The notes below the pieces were generated by a model. That model had not been told where the DNA came from and ran no database searches. It saw nothing but the letters and a program-made list of their open reading frames with translations. From Bifidobacterium callitrichidarum (GTDB lineage Bacteria > Actinomycetota > Actinomycetes > Actinomycetales > Bifidobacteriaceae): 64,000 bases of DNA. The stretch is taken from the NCBI RefSeq assembly GCF_003129905.1, contig NZ_QFFM01000001.1:1-64000 (forward strand), in the 5' to 3' direction. Shown in pieces: positions 35,958 through 48,566 of the stretch (position 1 is the stretch's first letter; the number at the start of each line of letters is the position of its first letter). The position numbers and the translations under genes are program-made.

Positions 35958-37460
35958 ATGGTGCATACTTCCGGCGACCCTGCCGTCGAGGCCGCTCACA
36001 TCTGGGCCAACACCCTGACGGTGCTCAAGCATAACTCATCGCTGAGCGCCCGCGAGAAGGGTTGGCTGGAGGGCGTGGTGCCCGAAGGCGTCTACGGTTC
36101 GACCATCGTGCTGTGCGTCGACAACAACGTCACGCTGCGTGCGGTCCAGGGCGACCTCAACGGCCCGCTGGTCCAGGCACTCCATACGGCCACCGGCCAG
36201 GACATGTTCCCTGCGTTCAAGGTGGTGCCGCATACCGAGCCCGAACGCAGGAAGCCGAACGCGCCGTTCACGATGGAGGCCAATCCGACCGTCGCCGATT
36301 TCGGCAAGGAGCCGTTCGGCGGTCCGTCCGCATCCTCCGCCCCCGAGCCGAAGCCGATGGTGCCCCAGTCGGAGCCGCGCTTCCCGGTGGGCCAGCAGAA
36401 GATGAACCGGGATCCGGAGACCCATCTCAATAAGAACTTCACGTTCGATTCGTTCGTGCCGGGCGATTCCAACCGGTTCGCCCGCACCGTGGCCTTGGCC
36501 GTGGCCGAGGGCTCGGGCCAGGACTTCAATCCGTTGTGTATCTACGGCGGCTCCGGTCTGGGCAAGACCCACCTGCTCAACGCCATCGGCAACTACGCGC
36601 TCGTCAAGGACCCCAGCCTGAAGGTCCGGTACGTCACCAGCGAGGAATTCACCAACGAATTCATCGACGCCCTGCAGAACCCCAACCAAAGCCAGGGCCA
36701 GATCGCCGAATTCAACCGACGCTACCGCCAGGTCGACGTGCTGCTCATCGACGACATCCAGTTCCTCGGCGGCAAGGAAGCGACCCTCGACCAGTTCTTC
36801 CACACGTTCAACTCCCTGCACCAGGCCAACAAGCGCATCGTCATCGCCTCCGACGTCGCCCCCAAGAACCTCAAGGGCTTCGAAGCCAGGCTCATCTCCC
36901 GCTTCGAATCGGGACTCACCGTGGACGTCAAGCCGCCGGACCTCGAGACCCGCATCGCCATTTTGCGCATGATCGCGTCGATGAACGGATCCAAGATCCC
37001 CAACGACGTGCTCGACCTGATCGCCGAACGCTTCACGGAGAACATCCGCGAACTCGAAGGCGCCCTGACCCGCGTGACCGCCGTCGCCTCCCTGAGCAAC
37101 CAGCCCGTCACCCGGGCCCTGGCCGAACAGACCCTCCAGGACTTCTTCACCACCGACGTGGAGATCAAGCCCACCGACATCATCGGACAGGTCGCCAAGT
37201 ACTTCCACCTGACCTTCGACGATCTCGTGGGCCGTTCGCGCACCAAGAACGTGGCCCTCGCGCGCCAGATCGCCATGTACCTCGCCCGCGAGATGACCAG
37301 CATGAGCCTGCTCGACATCGGCGAGGTCTTCGGCGGCCGCGACCACACCACGGTGATGCACGCCTACACGCGCGTGAGCGACGAAATGCAGCAGAAGCAG
37401 GAAATCTACAACTACGTCATGGAACTCACCGTGCGTCTCAAGCAGAACAGCAACGACTGA
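35958..37460 (+). CDS. dnaA: Chromosomal replication initiator DnaA
   Basis: 500 aa. Domain I (1-85), a Pro-rich linker (85-160), AAA+ core starting [16 protein letters not shown] with Walker [10 protein letters not shown] (about 197-205) and Walker [11 protein letters not shown], then domain IV with the DnaA-box-binding [11 protein letters not shown] near 455. Binds TTATCCACA boxes and melts oriC. AAAGGG precedes the ATG; a strong terminator follows. Confidence 0.98.
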   Translation: MVHTSGDPAVEAAHIWANTLTVLKHNSSLSAREKGWLEGVVPEGVYGSTIVLCVDNNVTLRAVQGDLNGPLVQALHTATGQDMFPAFKVVPHTEPERRKPNAPFTMEANPTVADFGKEPFGGPSASSAPEPKPMVPQSEPRFPVGQQKMNRDPETHLNKNFTFDSFVPGDSNRFARTVALAVAEGSGQDFNPLCIYGGSGLGKTHLLNAIGNYALVKDPSLKVRYVTSEEFTNEFIDALQNPNQSQGQIAEFNRRYRQVDVLLIDDIQFLGGKEATLDQFFHTFNSLHQANKRIVIASDVAPKNLKGFEARLISRFESGLTVDVKPPDLETRIAILRMIASMNGSKIPNDVLDLIAERFTENIRELEGALTRVTAVASLSNQPVTRALAEQTLQDFFTTDVEIKPTDIIGQVAKYFHLTFDDLVGRSRTKNVALARQIAMYLAREMTSMSLLDIGEVFGGRDHTTVMHAYTRVSDEMQQKQEIYNYVMELTVRLKQNSND

Positions 37461-37507
37461 GCCACCCGTTCGCCCGTCTCGTACAATCCGTCTGACAGAC
37501 CGTTTTC

Positions 37508-37546
37508 GGCCCTTTTCCGCCCGCGCGATGGAAAAGGGCCTTTTTC
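37508..37546 (+). terminator. Intrinsic terminator of dnaA
   Basis: GGCCCTTTTCC / GGAAAAGGGCC stem followed by TTTTTCG. Confidence 0.92.
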
Positions 37547-37632
37547 GTTCGTCAGAAACGATTCTCCCGGACGCCGATTCTCACCGGTCGGATGATTTTC
37601 AGCACCTGATTGAGGACTCGCTCATTGTTTCC

Positions 37633-37750
37633 GGCGCCCCTCTTCGAGGGGAGCTGTCGTCGAAGACGACTGAGGGGAGCGGAGAAGATGCTCACGCGGG
37701 ACTCCCCTCAGTCACGCTCCGCGTGCCAGCTCCCCTCAGAGAGGGGCGCC
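37633..37750. repeat. Palindromic repeat inside the dnaA-dnaN interval
   Basis: Head-to-head pair of half-elements with outer arms GGCGCCCCTC (37633-37642) and GAGGGGCGCC (37741-37750), and inner GTCGTCGAAGACGAC and CTCCCCTCAGAGAGGGG-type stems. Same family as the repeats at 43694, 46444 and 55087. Confidence 0.75.
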
Positions 37751-37928
37751 AAATTCTCTCGACCCCACCAATCCAACGACCCCAAACCAGCAGAATCGAT
37801 CCTGGAGACCGATTTCGGCACTTTGCGCGCCCGGCTCCGAAAAACCCTCGAAAACGGTCGCTGAAAACGATTCTCCCAGCCGGATCGGGTCCGCAACACG
37901 CCGTGCGGGAGACGAAAGTGGGGAAAAG

Positions 37929-38172
37929 TTATCCACATACTTATTCACAAATGTGGGTAAACTCTGCGGATAAGTCGTGGATTACCCACTGTTTTTCAGT
38001 GGAAAACTCGTGCATAAATCGGCTTCGAAAGTGGAAAACCGAAACCGGCCGAAGCGCCTGTGGATAAGTCGGCTAGTTATCCACCATCTATGCAGAAGTT
38101 ATCCACAGTTCTGCAAAAGTTATCAACCGTTATGGCAGTAGGTCTCGACCCCACTTATCCACACTATCCACA
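37929..38172. promoter_or_regulatory. oriC: Probable oriC: DnaA-box array between dnaA and dnaN
   Basis: Perfect TTATCCACA or complement at 37929, 38059, 38099 and 38155, with near matches at 37941, 37952, 37965, 38077 and 38164. An A/T-rich stretch (about 38175-38225, including TTATTATGGCTATTACC) follows and is the candidate unwinding element. The position matches oriC of other actinobacteria. Confidence 0.88.
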
Positions 38173-38310
38173 GCGCTTATTATGGCTATTACCTACATTG
38201 CTTACGAATTCACCATCGCCACAATAACGCCGGACCAACCGAACGTACTGGACCAAGTCGCCAGCCGCTAGAATGTTGCTCAGATCATCCGACGAAGGGA
38301 ACAATCACAC

Positions 38311-39435
38311 ATGAAAGTCGAAATCGATACCGCCGCACTGGCCGATGCCGTCGCCTGGACCTCTCGCGTCATCGATGCACGCCCCTCCAACCCGATTCTG
38401 GCGGGCGTCCGCCTTGAAGCCATCGATGGAACGCTGCAGTTCTCGGCCTTCAACTACGAAATCTCCGCCCGTCACCACATCGAGGCCGGCGTCGACGAAT
38501 CCGGTTCAGCCCTGGTGCTTGGCAAACTGCTCGCCGACATCACCAAATCGCTGCGCAGCGAGAAGACCTACCTCGTCACCAACGAATCGACTCTGACCAT
38601 CACCTCCGGCAAGTCGACCTTCACCCTGCAGCTCATGCCCGATGCCGAATACCCGGATCTGCCCACCGTGCCGCCGGCGCTCGGCCAGGTCGACACCCCC
38701 ACGTTCGTGCAGGCGGTGGGCCAGGCATGCGTCGCGGTCTCCCGCGAGGAGAACCGTCCGGTACTGACCGGCGTTCGCATGCAGTTCCAGGGCAACAAGG
38801 TGGTCATGACCTCTACCGATCGTTTCCGTCTGGCCCGCGCCACCTTCACCTGGACCCCGCAGGATCCGAACGTGGAGACCACCACCCTCGTGCGCGGTTC
38901 GCTGCTCAAGGATGTGGCCCGTTCCCTCGACGAACACCAGAACATTCGCCTCGATTTCGACGCCGACTCCCCCACGCTGCTGGGCTTCGAGAACGCCGGC
39001 CGCGTCTCCACGTCGCAGCTCATCGACGGCGAGTTCCCCGCGGTGGATCGCCTGTTCGCCGACGAATACCCGATCCAGGCCGTGGTCAGCAAGCAGGATC
39101 TGCTCGACGCGATCAGCCGCGTGGCCCTGGTGGCCGAGCGCAACGCCCCGATCCGCATGGTCTTCTCCGGCCAGGAAGTGCAGCTTTCCGCCGGTTCCGC
39201 CGATGAGGCCCAGGCCAACGAAACGCTCGAAGTGGATATGGACGGCGACGACATCACCGTGGCGTTCAACCCGAGCTACCTGAAGGAAGGCCTGTCCGCC
39301 ATCGCCGAACCGTTCGTGCGCATCAAGATGACCACCCCGGTCAAGCCGGTCGAATTCAACGGTCAGCAGGAGGCCGACTCCGACGAATCCATGGACTACC
39401 GCTACCTGCTGGTGCCCATGCGCTTCAACAACTGA
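38311..39435 (+). CDS. dnaN: DNA polymerase III beta sliding clamp
   Basis: 374 aa, the usual length. Three clamp domains; starts MKVEIDTAALADAVAWTSR and ends in the typical YRYLLVPMRF motif. Encircles DNA and holds polymerase III. CGAAGGGAAC precedes the ATG. Its stop overlaps the recF start (TGATG). Confidence 0.97.
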   Translation: MKVEIDTAALADAVAWTSRVIDARPSNPILAGVRLEAIDGTLQFSAFNYEISARHHIEAGVDESGSALVLGKLLADITKSLRSEKTYLVTNESTLTITSGKSTFTLQLMPDAEYPDLPTVPPALGQVDTPTFVQAVGQACVAVSREENRPVLTGVRMQFQGNKVVMTSTDRFRLARATFTWTPQDPNVETTTLVRGSLLKDVARSLDEHQNIRLDFDADSPTLLGFENAGRVSTSQLIDGEFPAVDRLFADEYPIQAVVSKQDLLDAISRVALVAERNAPIRMVFSGQEVQLSAGSADEAQANETLEVDMDGDDITVAFNPSYLKEGLSAIAEPFVRIKMTTPVKPVEFNGQQEADSDESMDYRYLLVPMRFNN

Positions 39436-40850
39436 TGTACATCTCCCGTCTCGCACTAGACCACTACCGCTCCTGGAGTCAGGTAGTGGTCGATTTCGTT
39501 CCGGGCGTCAACATTCTGGTGGGCCGCAACGGATTGGGCAAAACCAATCTGGTCGAGGCCGTCGAAGTGCTGTCGACCGGGGCGAGCCATCGCACTTCCG
39601 GCACGTTGCCGCTCATCGAACGCGGGCAGCCGACCGCCACGATCCGCGCGAACGTCGTGTTCGACGACGATCCGTCCGACGAGACCACGTATGAGGCGGC
39701 GATTCACGCGCGCGGCGCGAACCGGGCCCGCATCAATTCAGGAAAATCGCTGTATCTGCGCGACATCATCGGCCAGATTCCCAGCGTTTCGTTCACTCCC
39801 GAGGACCAGCGGTTGGTCGCCGGCGATCCCGGGGCTCGCCGGGCCATGCTGAACCAGGCCGGGGCGTTGCTGGAACCCGGATATTCCGCGGCTTTGCAGC
39901 AATTCACCCGCATCGGCAAGCAGCGGGCGACGCTGCTGAAGCAGATCGGCGCCAATGCGAACACCGGGGTTCCGGTCGATGCGGCGTTGAGCGGATTGGA
40001 GATCTGGACCGGCCAGTTCATCGAGGCCGGCATGGCCCTGACCCGCATGAGGCGGCGGGTGATCGACCTGCTCGCCGAACCGTTCGCCGCGATTTACGAG
40101 CAATTGGCCTCGCAGGCCGGCGCGGTACGGCTCACCTATGCGCCCTCGTTCGAGGAGGTGCTGCTGTATGACGATCCGCATCCGGCGATCAGCGAGCATT
40201 TCCAACGCATCTACCCCGGCGAGGTGGCGCGCGGCGTGAACCTCATCGGGCCCCAGCGCGATGACATGGAATTGGAGCTCGACGGCATGGCCGCGCGCGA
40301 GTTCGCGTCGAACGGCGAGATGTGGACCATGGCGTTGGCGCTCAAGATGGCGTTGTTCCAGGTGGTGCGCGAACGGTTGGGCGTCAAGCCCATCGTGATC
40401 CTCGATGATGTGTTCGCCCAGTTGGACGACAACCGTCGTCGACAGATCCTCGATTTCGCCGGCAAGCAGGACCAGGTGCTCGTCACCGTGGCCGCCGAAG
40501 GCGATGTTCCCGCACACCGGGACGCGCATCTCATCGACGTTGCGGCCCTGGTCGCACCGGATCCCAACGAACGGTTGGTTTCGGAATTATTGTCCGGTTT
40601 GCGAGAAAAGCGAAATGCGAGCTCCGAGTGGGGAGAAGAGGGGCGCGTCGTGGGTGAGAGCGACAGGTCTGCCTCCGAAGCCGATGCATCCCCGGCGCTA
40701 ATTCCCGCGGTGGCCGAGCCCGCGGTGGATGACTCTCCGAAGGCCGGTCGGGATGTCGATGCGGAACCGGGGCGAGCCGGTGACGTTGTGAACTCATCGG
40801 CGGACTCATCGGCGGCCGATGAGAAGCCCGTCGGGAAGGATGCGGCATGA
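39435..40850 (+). CDS. recF: RecF recombination/replication-repair ATPase, C-terminally extended
   Basis: 471 aa, about 90 more than usual. The SMC-like ATPase has Walker A GRNGLGKTN (about 32-40), the RecF signature LIGPQRDDME and Walker B IVILDDVFAQLD. Loads RecA at gaps. After about residue 385 an acidic Ala/Ser/Asp-rich tail of about 85 residues without a recognisable domain runs to the stop. Overlaps dnaN by one base and the next gene by four. Confidence 0.95.
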   Translation: MYISRLALDHYRSWSQVVVDFVPGVNILVGRNGLGKTNLVEAVEVLSTGASHRTSGTLPLIERGQPTATIRANVVFDDDPSDETTYEAAIHARGANRARINSGKSLYLRDIIGQIPSVSFTPEDQRLVAGDPGARRAMLNQAGALLEPGYSAALQQFTRIGKQRATLLKQIGANANTGVPVDAALSGLEIWTGQFIEAGMALTRMRRRVIDLLAEPFAAIYEQLASQAGAVRLTYAPSFEEVLLYDDPHPAISEHFQRIYPGEVARGVNLIGPQRDDMELELDGMAAREFASNGEMWTMALALKMALFQVVRERLGVKPIVILDDVFAQLDDNRRRQILDFAGKQDQVLVTVAAEGDVPAHRDAHLIDVAALVAPDPNERLVSELLSGLREKRNASSEWGEEGRVVGESDRSASEADASPALIPAVAEPAVDDSPKAGRDVDAEPGRAGDVVNSSADSSAADEKPVGKDAA

Positions 40851-41317
40851 GACCGCCGATCGCCGAGGCGCTGCATCTGGATGCCGCAAAACTGCCCGCA
40901 GAGGTGTTCGAGCGGCTCTCCCGGCGTGGGGCGCTGCTCAAGGACCGACGCCGGCGCGAGGAGGAGTCGCTGGAGAACTTCGGCAAGCCCGGCCGCGACC
41001 CGGCCGAACTGGGGTCGGTCATGACCACCATCGCCGGCAGCGGCGTCTGGGCCTCGAACCTGAAGCTCGCCCAGCTGCGCAACCATTGGGACCAGGTGGT
41101 GGGCCCGGCGATCGCCCAGCATTCCGCCGTGGCCGACTTCCGCGACGGCATCCTGACCATCCGCGCCGAATCCACCGTCTGGGCCACGCAGCTGACCTAC
41201 CTCATCCCCCAGCTGACCGAAACCATCCGCCGCAACCTCAAGGGACTGACCATCAACGAGATCCGCGTGACCGGCCCCGCCGCCGGATACACCCGCAAAT
41301 GGGCCCGTCGCAAATAG
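40847..41317 (+). CDS. DUF721 / DciA-like protein
   Basis: 156 aa. C-terminal DUF721 domain (LRNHWDQVVGPAIAQHSAVADFRDG, LTIRAESTVWATQLTYL). DciA proteins load or recruit the replicative helicase in bacteria lacking DnaC/DnaI; the gene is the positional equivalent of the mycobacterial gene between recF and gyrB. It overlaps recF (ATGA). The helicase-loading role is inferred from family and context. Confidence 0.85.
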   Translation: MRPPIAEALHLDAAKLPAEVFERLSRRGALLKDRRRREEESLENFGKPGRDPAELGSVMTTIAGSGVWASNLKLAQLRNHWDQVVGPAIAQHSAVADFRDGILTIRAESTVWATQLTYLIPQLTETIRRNLKGLTINEIRVTGPAAGYTRKWARRK

Positions 41318-41461
41318 CCGATCCTTCCTTTGACTTCCCCGTCAACGGGAGCGGATCGTGGGGCGGGGTTGAACGGCGACCATTCGGCGATGGGAGGGCG
41401 GCTTCCCGGCCCGATGGAGCCGTGAATCCTTGAAAAATGCTTCAAAGGCCTCGCTATGGCG

Positions 41462-41485
41462 CTCGTCGTGTTAGACGAGTAAAAT
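41462..41485 (+). promoter_or_regulatory. Possible gyrB promoter with overlapping palindrome
   Basis: TAAAAT (41480-41485) is a good -10, preceded by the palindrome CTCGTC GTGTTA GACGAG (41462-41479). The -35 is weak. It would give a leader of about 110 bases to the TTG start. Confidence 0.4.
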
Positions 41486-41600
41486 CACATGCAGTATGGT
41501 CAAACGGCTGGAAGAGCCCTTTACGAGCCTCCTAAGCCATATCACCCTTGCAAATGACCTTCGTTTGCGAGCTGACCTTGAAGTTACGGAAGGAAGCCTG

Positions 41601-43691
41601 TTGGCAGACGAAACCAGCAAAGAGGAACAGCTGAAGGCGGCTGACGAGCATATCAACAATGCGGAGCTGACCGAAGGCGAGCTCGACGAATCCATGGCTC
41701 CCGAGCACTACGAAGCATCCGATCTGCGCGTGCTGGAAGGCCTTGAGGCGGTGCGCATCCGTCCGGGCATGTACATCGGCTCCACCGGCCCGCGCGGCCT
41801 GCACCACCTGGTCTACGAGATCGTGGACAACTCCGTGGACGAGGCCCTGGCCGGATACGCCAGCCACATCGAAGTCACCATCCTGCCGGACAACGGCATC
41901 CGCGTGGTGGACGACGGCCGCGGCATCCCCGTGGACGAGGTGCCCGGCGAAGGCGTCTCCGGCGTGGAGACCGTGATGACCAAGCTGCACGCCGGCGGCA
42001 AGTTCGGCGGCGGCGGATACGCCGTCTCCGGCGGCCTGCACGGCGTGGGCATCTCCGTGGTCAACGCCCTGTCCACCCGCGTGGACATCGAGGTGCGCCG
42101 CCAAGGCTTCCACTGGACCCAGACGTACATCGACCAGCACCCCACCGCCCGCCTCAAGCAGGGCGAACCGATGGCCGAGGGCGAGTCCACCGGCACGTCC
42201 GTGACGTTCTGGCCGGACCCGAAGATCTTCGAGACCACCGTCTACGACTTCGAGACGCTGCGCTCCCGCTTCCAGCAGATGGCCTTCCTCAACAAGGGCC
42301 TCAAGATCAGCCTGACCGACCTGCGCGAGCCCGACCAGGCCGGCGACGAGGTCACCGGCGACGGCGTTCCGGACGCCGGCGAGACCAACCAGACCGTCAC
42401 CTACCAGTACGCCAACGGCATCAAGGACTACGTGGACTACCTGGTCAAGGTGCGCAAGACCACCCCGGTGGAGGACGAGGTCATCAGCTTCGAGGCCGAG
42501 GACCTCAAGCTCGGCATCTCCGCCGAACTGGCCATGCAGTGGACCACCGCCTACTCCGAGTCCGTGCACACCTTCGCCAACACCATCTCCACCACCGAGG
42601 GCGGCACCCACGAGGAGGGCTTCCGCGCCGCGCTGACCAGCCTGGTCAACCGTTACGCACGCGAGAAGGGCATCCTCAAGGACAAGGACGAGAACCTCTC
42701 CGGCGACGACGTGCGCGAGGGCCTGACCGCCGTCATCTCCGTGAAGCTCACCAACCCGCAGTTCGAGGGCCAGACCAAGACCAAGCTCGGCAACTCCGAG
42801 GCCAAGACCTTCGTGCAGCGCGTGATGACCGACAAGCTCGGCGACTGGTTCGACGCCCACCCGGCCGAGGCCAAGAACATCATCCAGAAGGCCATCGAGG
42901 CCTCCCGCGCCCGTCTGGCCGCCAAGAAGGCCCGCGAGAACACGCGCCGCAAGTCCATCTTCGAGTCCGCCGGCATGCCGGACAAGCTCAAGGACTGCCA
43001 GTCCTCGAATCCGGAGGAGTGCGAGCTGTTCATCGTGGAGGGCGACTCCGCAGGCGGCTCCGCCATCCAGGGCCGCAACCCGATCACGCAGGCCATCCTG
43101 CCGCTTCGAGGCAAGATCCTCAACACCGAGCGCGCCAGCTTGGACCGCATGATGAAGTCGGACACCATCGAATCGCTGATCACCGCCGTGGGCGGCGGCT
43201 ACGGCGAGGACTTCGACATCTCCAAGGTGCGCTACCACAAGGTCATCATCATGGCCGATGCCGATGTGGACGGCGCGCACATCGCCACGCTGAACCTCAC
43301 GCTGTTCTTCCGCTACATGCGACCGATGATCACCGCGGGCTACGTGTACGTGGCCATGCCGCCGCTGTACCGCCTCAAGTGGACCAAGGGCCCGCACGAC
43401 TTCGTGTACACCGACGCCGAGCGCGACCGCGTGCTCGCCGAGGGCAAGGCCAAGGGCCGCCAGCTGCCCAAGGGCGAAGGCATCCAGCGCTACAAGGGTC
43501 TGGGCGAGATGAGCTACCAGGAGCTGTGGGAGACCACCATGGACCCCGAGCACCGCATCCTGAAGCAGGTGCACATCGAGGACGCCGCGGCCGCGGACGA
43601 GACCTTCTCGATGCTCATGGGCGACGAGGTGGAGCCCCGCCGACTCTTCATCCAGCGCAACGCCAAGAACGTCAGCTGGATCGATGCGTGA
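41601..43691 (+). CDS. gyrB: DNA gyrase subunit B
   Basis: 696 aa from a TTG start (LADETSKEEQLK) that has GGAAGG seven bases upstream. An in-frame ATG at 41496 would add 35 residues with no gyrase similarity and no ribosome binding site. GHKL ATPase (YEIVDNSVDEALAGY, LHGVGISVVNALS), transducer, and Toprim (VEGDSAGGSA, MADADVDGAHIATL) domains. Supplies ATP-driven negative supercoiling with GyrA. Confidence 0.95.
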   Translation: MADETSKEEQLKAADEHINNAELTEGELDESMAPEHYEASDLRVLEGLEAVRIRPGMYIGSTGPRGLHHLVYEIVDNSVDEALAGYASHIEVTILPDNGIRVVDDGRGIPVDEVPGEGVSGVETVMTKLHAGGKFGGGGYAVSGGLHGVGISVVNALSTRVDIEVRRQGFHWTQTYIDQHPTARLKQGEPMAEGESTGTSVTFWPDPKIFETTVYDFETLRSRFQQMAFLNKGLKISLTDLREPDQAGDEVTGDGVPDAGETNQTVTYQYANGIKDYVDYLVKVRKTTPVEDEVISFEAEDLKLGISAELAMQWTTAYSESVHTFANTISTTEGGTHEEGFRAALTSLVNRYAREKGILKDKDENLSGDDVREGLTAVISVKLTNPQFEGQTKTKLGNSEAKTFVQRVMTDKLGDWFDAHPAEAKNIIQKAIEASRARLAAKKARENTRRKSIFESAGMPDKLKDCQSSNPEECELFIVEGDSAGGSAIQGRNPITQAILPLRGKILNTERASLDRMMKSDTIESLITAVGGGYGEDFDISKVRYHKVIIMADADVDGAHIATLNLTLFFRYMRPMITAGYVYVAMPPLYRLKWTKGPHDFVYTDAERDRVLAEGKAKGRQLPKGEGIQRYKGLGEMSYQELWETTMDPEHRILKQVHIEDAAAADETFSMLMGDEVEPRRLFIQRNAKNVSWIDA

Positions 43692-43693
43692 TT

Positions 43694-43724
43694 GATGATT
43701 GGCTCCCCTCAGAGAGGGGAGCCG
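43694..43724. repeat. Short hairpin between gyrB and gyrA
   Basis: GGCTCCCCTCAGAGAGGGGAGCC, a minimal member of the palindromic repeat family. It lacks a T tract, so read-through into gyrA is expected. Confidence 0.75.
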
Positions 43725-43746
43725 CAGGACGGAAAAAGGAACTTAA

Positions 43747-46434
<2,688 letters not shown>

Positions 46435-46443
46435 CCGTTTTCG

Positions 46444-46470
46444 GTTCCCCTCACAGAGGGGAGCCGAGAT
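46444..46470. repeat. Short hairpin after gyrA
   Basis: GGTTCCCCTCACAGAGGGGAGCC, another minimal copy of the palindromic family. A second hairpin, GGTAGCCTCG/CGAGGCTACC (46520-46546), lies in the leader of the next gene. Confidence 0.7.
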
Positions 46471-46570
46471 AAGACGAAAAAACAACGCGGACGAGGCGCG
46501 AGCGGAGTCCTGAAACACTGGTAGCCTCGCTAACAACGAGGCTACCGATTAAGCCCTTGAAGGAGAAACG

Positions 46571-47095
46571 ATGAGCGAGAATCTCGAAAACGACGAGCCC
46601 GCAGCGATCCAGCCCACCAACGAGCATGCTGCACCGCGTGTGGCCCGCTCCGTTTCCAGCGACCCGGAGGAATCCACGCTGCCGCCGTCCGGCACCACCC
46701 CGGTCCGTCCGGCCGTGCGCCGCGCCGCGCCGCGCGCACGCCGCATGAGCCTGTCCCTGACCCGCGTGGACGCCTGGTCCGTGGCCAAGGTCTCGTTCCT
46801 GCTGTCGATCGCCGGCGCCATCATCCAGGTGGTCGCCGCCACCATCGTCTGGCTGCTGCTGGACGCCGTCGGTGTGTTCGGCCAGATCACGCAGATCGTC
46901 TCCTCCACCGGCCTGGATGCCGATTCCTTCAACCTGGGCAACGTGTTGTCCCTGCCCACCGTGGTGTCCGCCGTGACCATTTTCTCGATCGTTGAAGTGG
47001 TGATCATCACGCTGCTCACCACCATCGTGGCGCTGATCTACAACGTGGTCAGCACCCTGGTCGGCGGCGTGCACCTCACGCTCGGCGACGACTGA
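46571..47095 (+). CDS. DUF3566 transmembrane protein
   Basis: 174 aa. Disordered N terminus (1-62), then two membrane helices (about 75-100 and about 133-160) and the ending VGGVHLTLGDD, all typical of DUF3566. The gene regularly follows gyrA in actinobacteria (Rv0007 in Mycobacterium). Function unknown. AAGGAGAAACG precedes the ATG. Confidence 0.88.
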   Translation: MSENLENDEPAAIQPTNEHAAPRVARSVSSDPEESTLPPSGTTPVRPAVRRAAPRARRMSLSLTRVDAWSVAKVSFLLSIAGAIIQVVAATIVWLLLDAVGVFGQITQIVSSTGLDADSFNLGNVLSLPTVVSAVTIFSIVEVVIITLLTTIVALIYNVVSTLVGGVHLTLGDD

Positions 47096-47122
47096 TACGG
47101 ACTTTCCGTCAAGCACAAGCAA

Positions 47123-47147
47123 GCGGCCCGATATGGGCCGCTTTTTC
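47123..47147 (+). terminator. Intrinsic terminator after the DUF3566 gene
   Basis: GCGGCCC/GGGCCGC stem followed by TTTTTCG. Confidence 0.9.
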
Positions 47148-47161
47148 GTTGTTTAAGCGGG

Positions 47162-47402
47162 TTGTAGCGGAATCGGCCTGCGGCCGATGCTGTTTTCCCG
47201 CAGGCTTTCGCCTGCTCCTCTTCTCTCCCCCACCCGCTTCGCGGGAGCCCCCTCGTCAGAGGGAGCCAAGACTTACACGTATAAGGCCTTGCCTCCCTCT
47301 GACGAGGGAGGTGGCATCGGCGAAGCCGATGACGGAAGGAGAGAAGCCGAGCAGGCGCGAAGCCTGCGGAAAACACAGCATCGGCCCATCAGGCCGATTC
47401 CA
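47162..47402. repeat. Large palindromic repeat, copy B (about 240 bp)
   Basis: Inverse-oriented copy of the repeat at 17838-18066, with the same order of stem-loops (ATCGGCCTGCGGCCGAT; GCAGGCTTTCGCCTGC; CCCGCTTCGCGGG; CCCTCGTCAGAGGG; centre; CCTCCCTCTGACGAGGGAGG; ATCGGCGAAGCCGAT; GCAGGC/GCCTGC). It fills the gap between the DUF3566 gene and a LacI regulator gene. Confidence 0.85.
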
Positions 47403-47404
47403 CC

Positions 47405-48451
47405 TCACGCGGATTCGCGCCGCTCGATGTGGAAGTCGGCCACGATGCGCTGACGTTCGCGGTCCGATTCGTCGTCGATGCGCTCGATGAGCATGTCCAC
47501 CGCCTTCTGCGCGACCATCGGGATATCCACCGCCACCGTGGTCAGCGAAGGCACCATCGTGGCGCTCATCTCGATGCCGTCGAAGCCCATGACCGCAATA
47601 TCCTCGGGCACGCTCAGCCCCAGGTCCTTCAGTCCGCGGATCACGCCGAACGCGGTGGTATCGGTCATGCAGAACAGCGCATCGCAGGAACGGACCACAT
47701 CGGCATACCGGTTGACGGCCTCGCGGGCCTCCACGTCGTTCCAGAGCGTGGGGATGATCGGCACCTCCCACCAGTCCACGCCCAGCTCCTCGAAGGCCTT
47801 CCTGCAGCCCATCAGACGGCGGTGACGGGTGTCGTACGAATCGGCGGTCTCATGCTCGTCCGAACCCTCGCCGAGACCGCCCACGATGCCGATATGTCGC
47901 TTGCCGCTGGCCCACAGGTATTCGATGGCCTGCTGCGCGCCGATCTCGCTTGGCGTCAGGATCGTATCGATGTCATGCTGCGGGCGGTCGTCGTCCAGCA
48001 GCACGGTCGGCCGGTGGTTGGACAGCTGCTCGATCTCCGCGGCGGACAGTCGGCTGGAGCTGAAGATCAGCCCGTCGCAGAACTGGTTGGACACCCGCTC
48101 GATGATGGAGCGTTCGTTCTCCGCGTTGATGCGGGTCTCCTGCACCACGGTCTGGTAGCCGCGCTTCTCCGCCGCCTGCGAGATCAGCGAGGCGAGCTGG
48201 GAGGGGTACGGCCGGTCGAGCTCGAAGATGGCCAGTCCGATGGTGCCGAACGTGCGGCCCCGGCGGCTGGTGGAGACGCGCAGGCTGCGTGCGGACAGGC
48301 TGGTGGTGTTGAGACGGTAGTGCAGCCGGTCGGCGGCCTCGCGCACGCGCTTCGCCGTCTCCGGGGCGACGTTGTCGTTGCCGCGCAGCACGTTCGAGAC
48401 GGTCATGGCCGAGACTCCGGCCTCGCGCCCGACATCCTTCATGGTGACCAT
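47405..48451 (-). CDS. LacI-family transcriptional regulator (first)
   Basis: 348 aa. HTH VTMKDVGREAGVSAMTVSNV at the N terminus, hinge helix VSTSRRGRT-like, and a type-I periplasmic-binding effector domain (GTIGLAIFELDRPYP ... VMGFDGIEMSATMVPSLTTV). The start follows AAAGGGG. The ligand is not deducible. It is the downstream of two LacI genes left of lacZ and may be independent of it. Confidence 0.92.
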   Translation of the reverse strand: MVTMKDVGREAGVSAMTVSNVLRGNDNVAPETAKRVREAADRLHYRLNTTSLSARSLRVSTSRRGRTFGTIGLAIFELDRPYPSQLASLISQAAEKRGYQTVVQETRINAENERSIIERVSNQFCDGLIFSSSRLSAAEIEQLSNHRPTVLLDDDRPQHDIDTILTPSEIGAQQAIEYLWASGKRHIGIVGGLGEGSDEHETADSYDTRHRRLMGCRKAFEELGVDWWEVPIIPTLWNDVEAREAVNRYADVVRSCDALFCMTDTTAFGVIRGLKDLGLSVPEDIAVMGFDGIEMSATMVPSLTTVAVDIPMVAQKAVDMLIERIDDESDRERQRIVADFHIERRESA

Positions 48452-48501
48452 AGAAACCCCTTTACTGAGCACCAACTATACAAAACAAGCTTCGATTGCG
48501 G

Positions 48502-48538
48502 ATGTCCCGGCTCCTCTCAGCGAGGGGAGTTTTTCGTA
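48502..48538. repeat. Short palindromic hairpin between the two LacI genes
   Basis: CTCCTCTCAGCGAGGGGAG followed by TTTTTCG in the plus direction. It looks like a reduced member of the same repeat family and could terminate rightward transcription; both neighbours are leftward. Confidence 0.5.
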
Positions 48539-48566
48539 TGCGTGCGGCTTGGTTTCTTACGCCCCA

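Noticed and set aside
41496..41600. ATG start for GyrB at 41496
   Set aside because: The added 35 residues have no GyrB similarity and no ribosome binding site, whereas TTG 41601 has GGAAGG at proper spacing.
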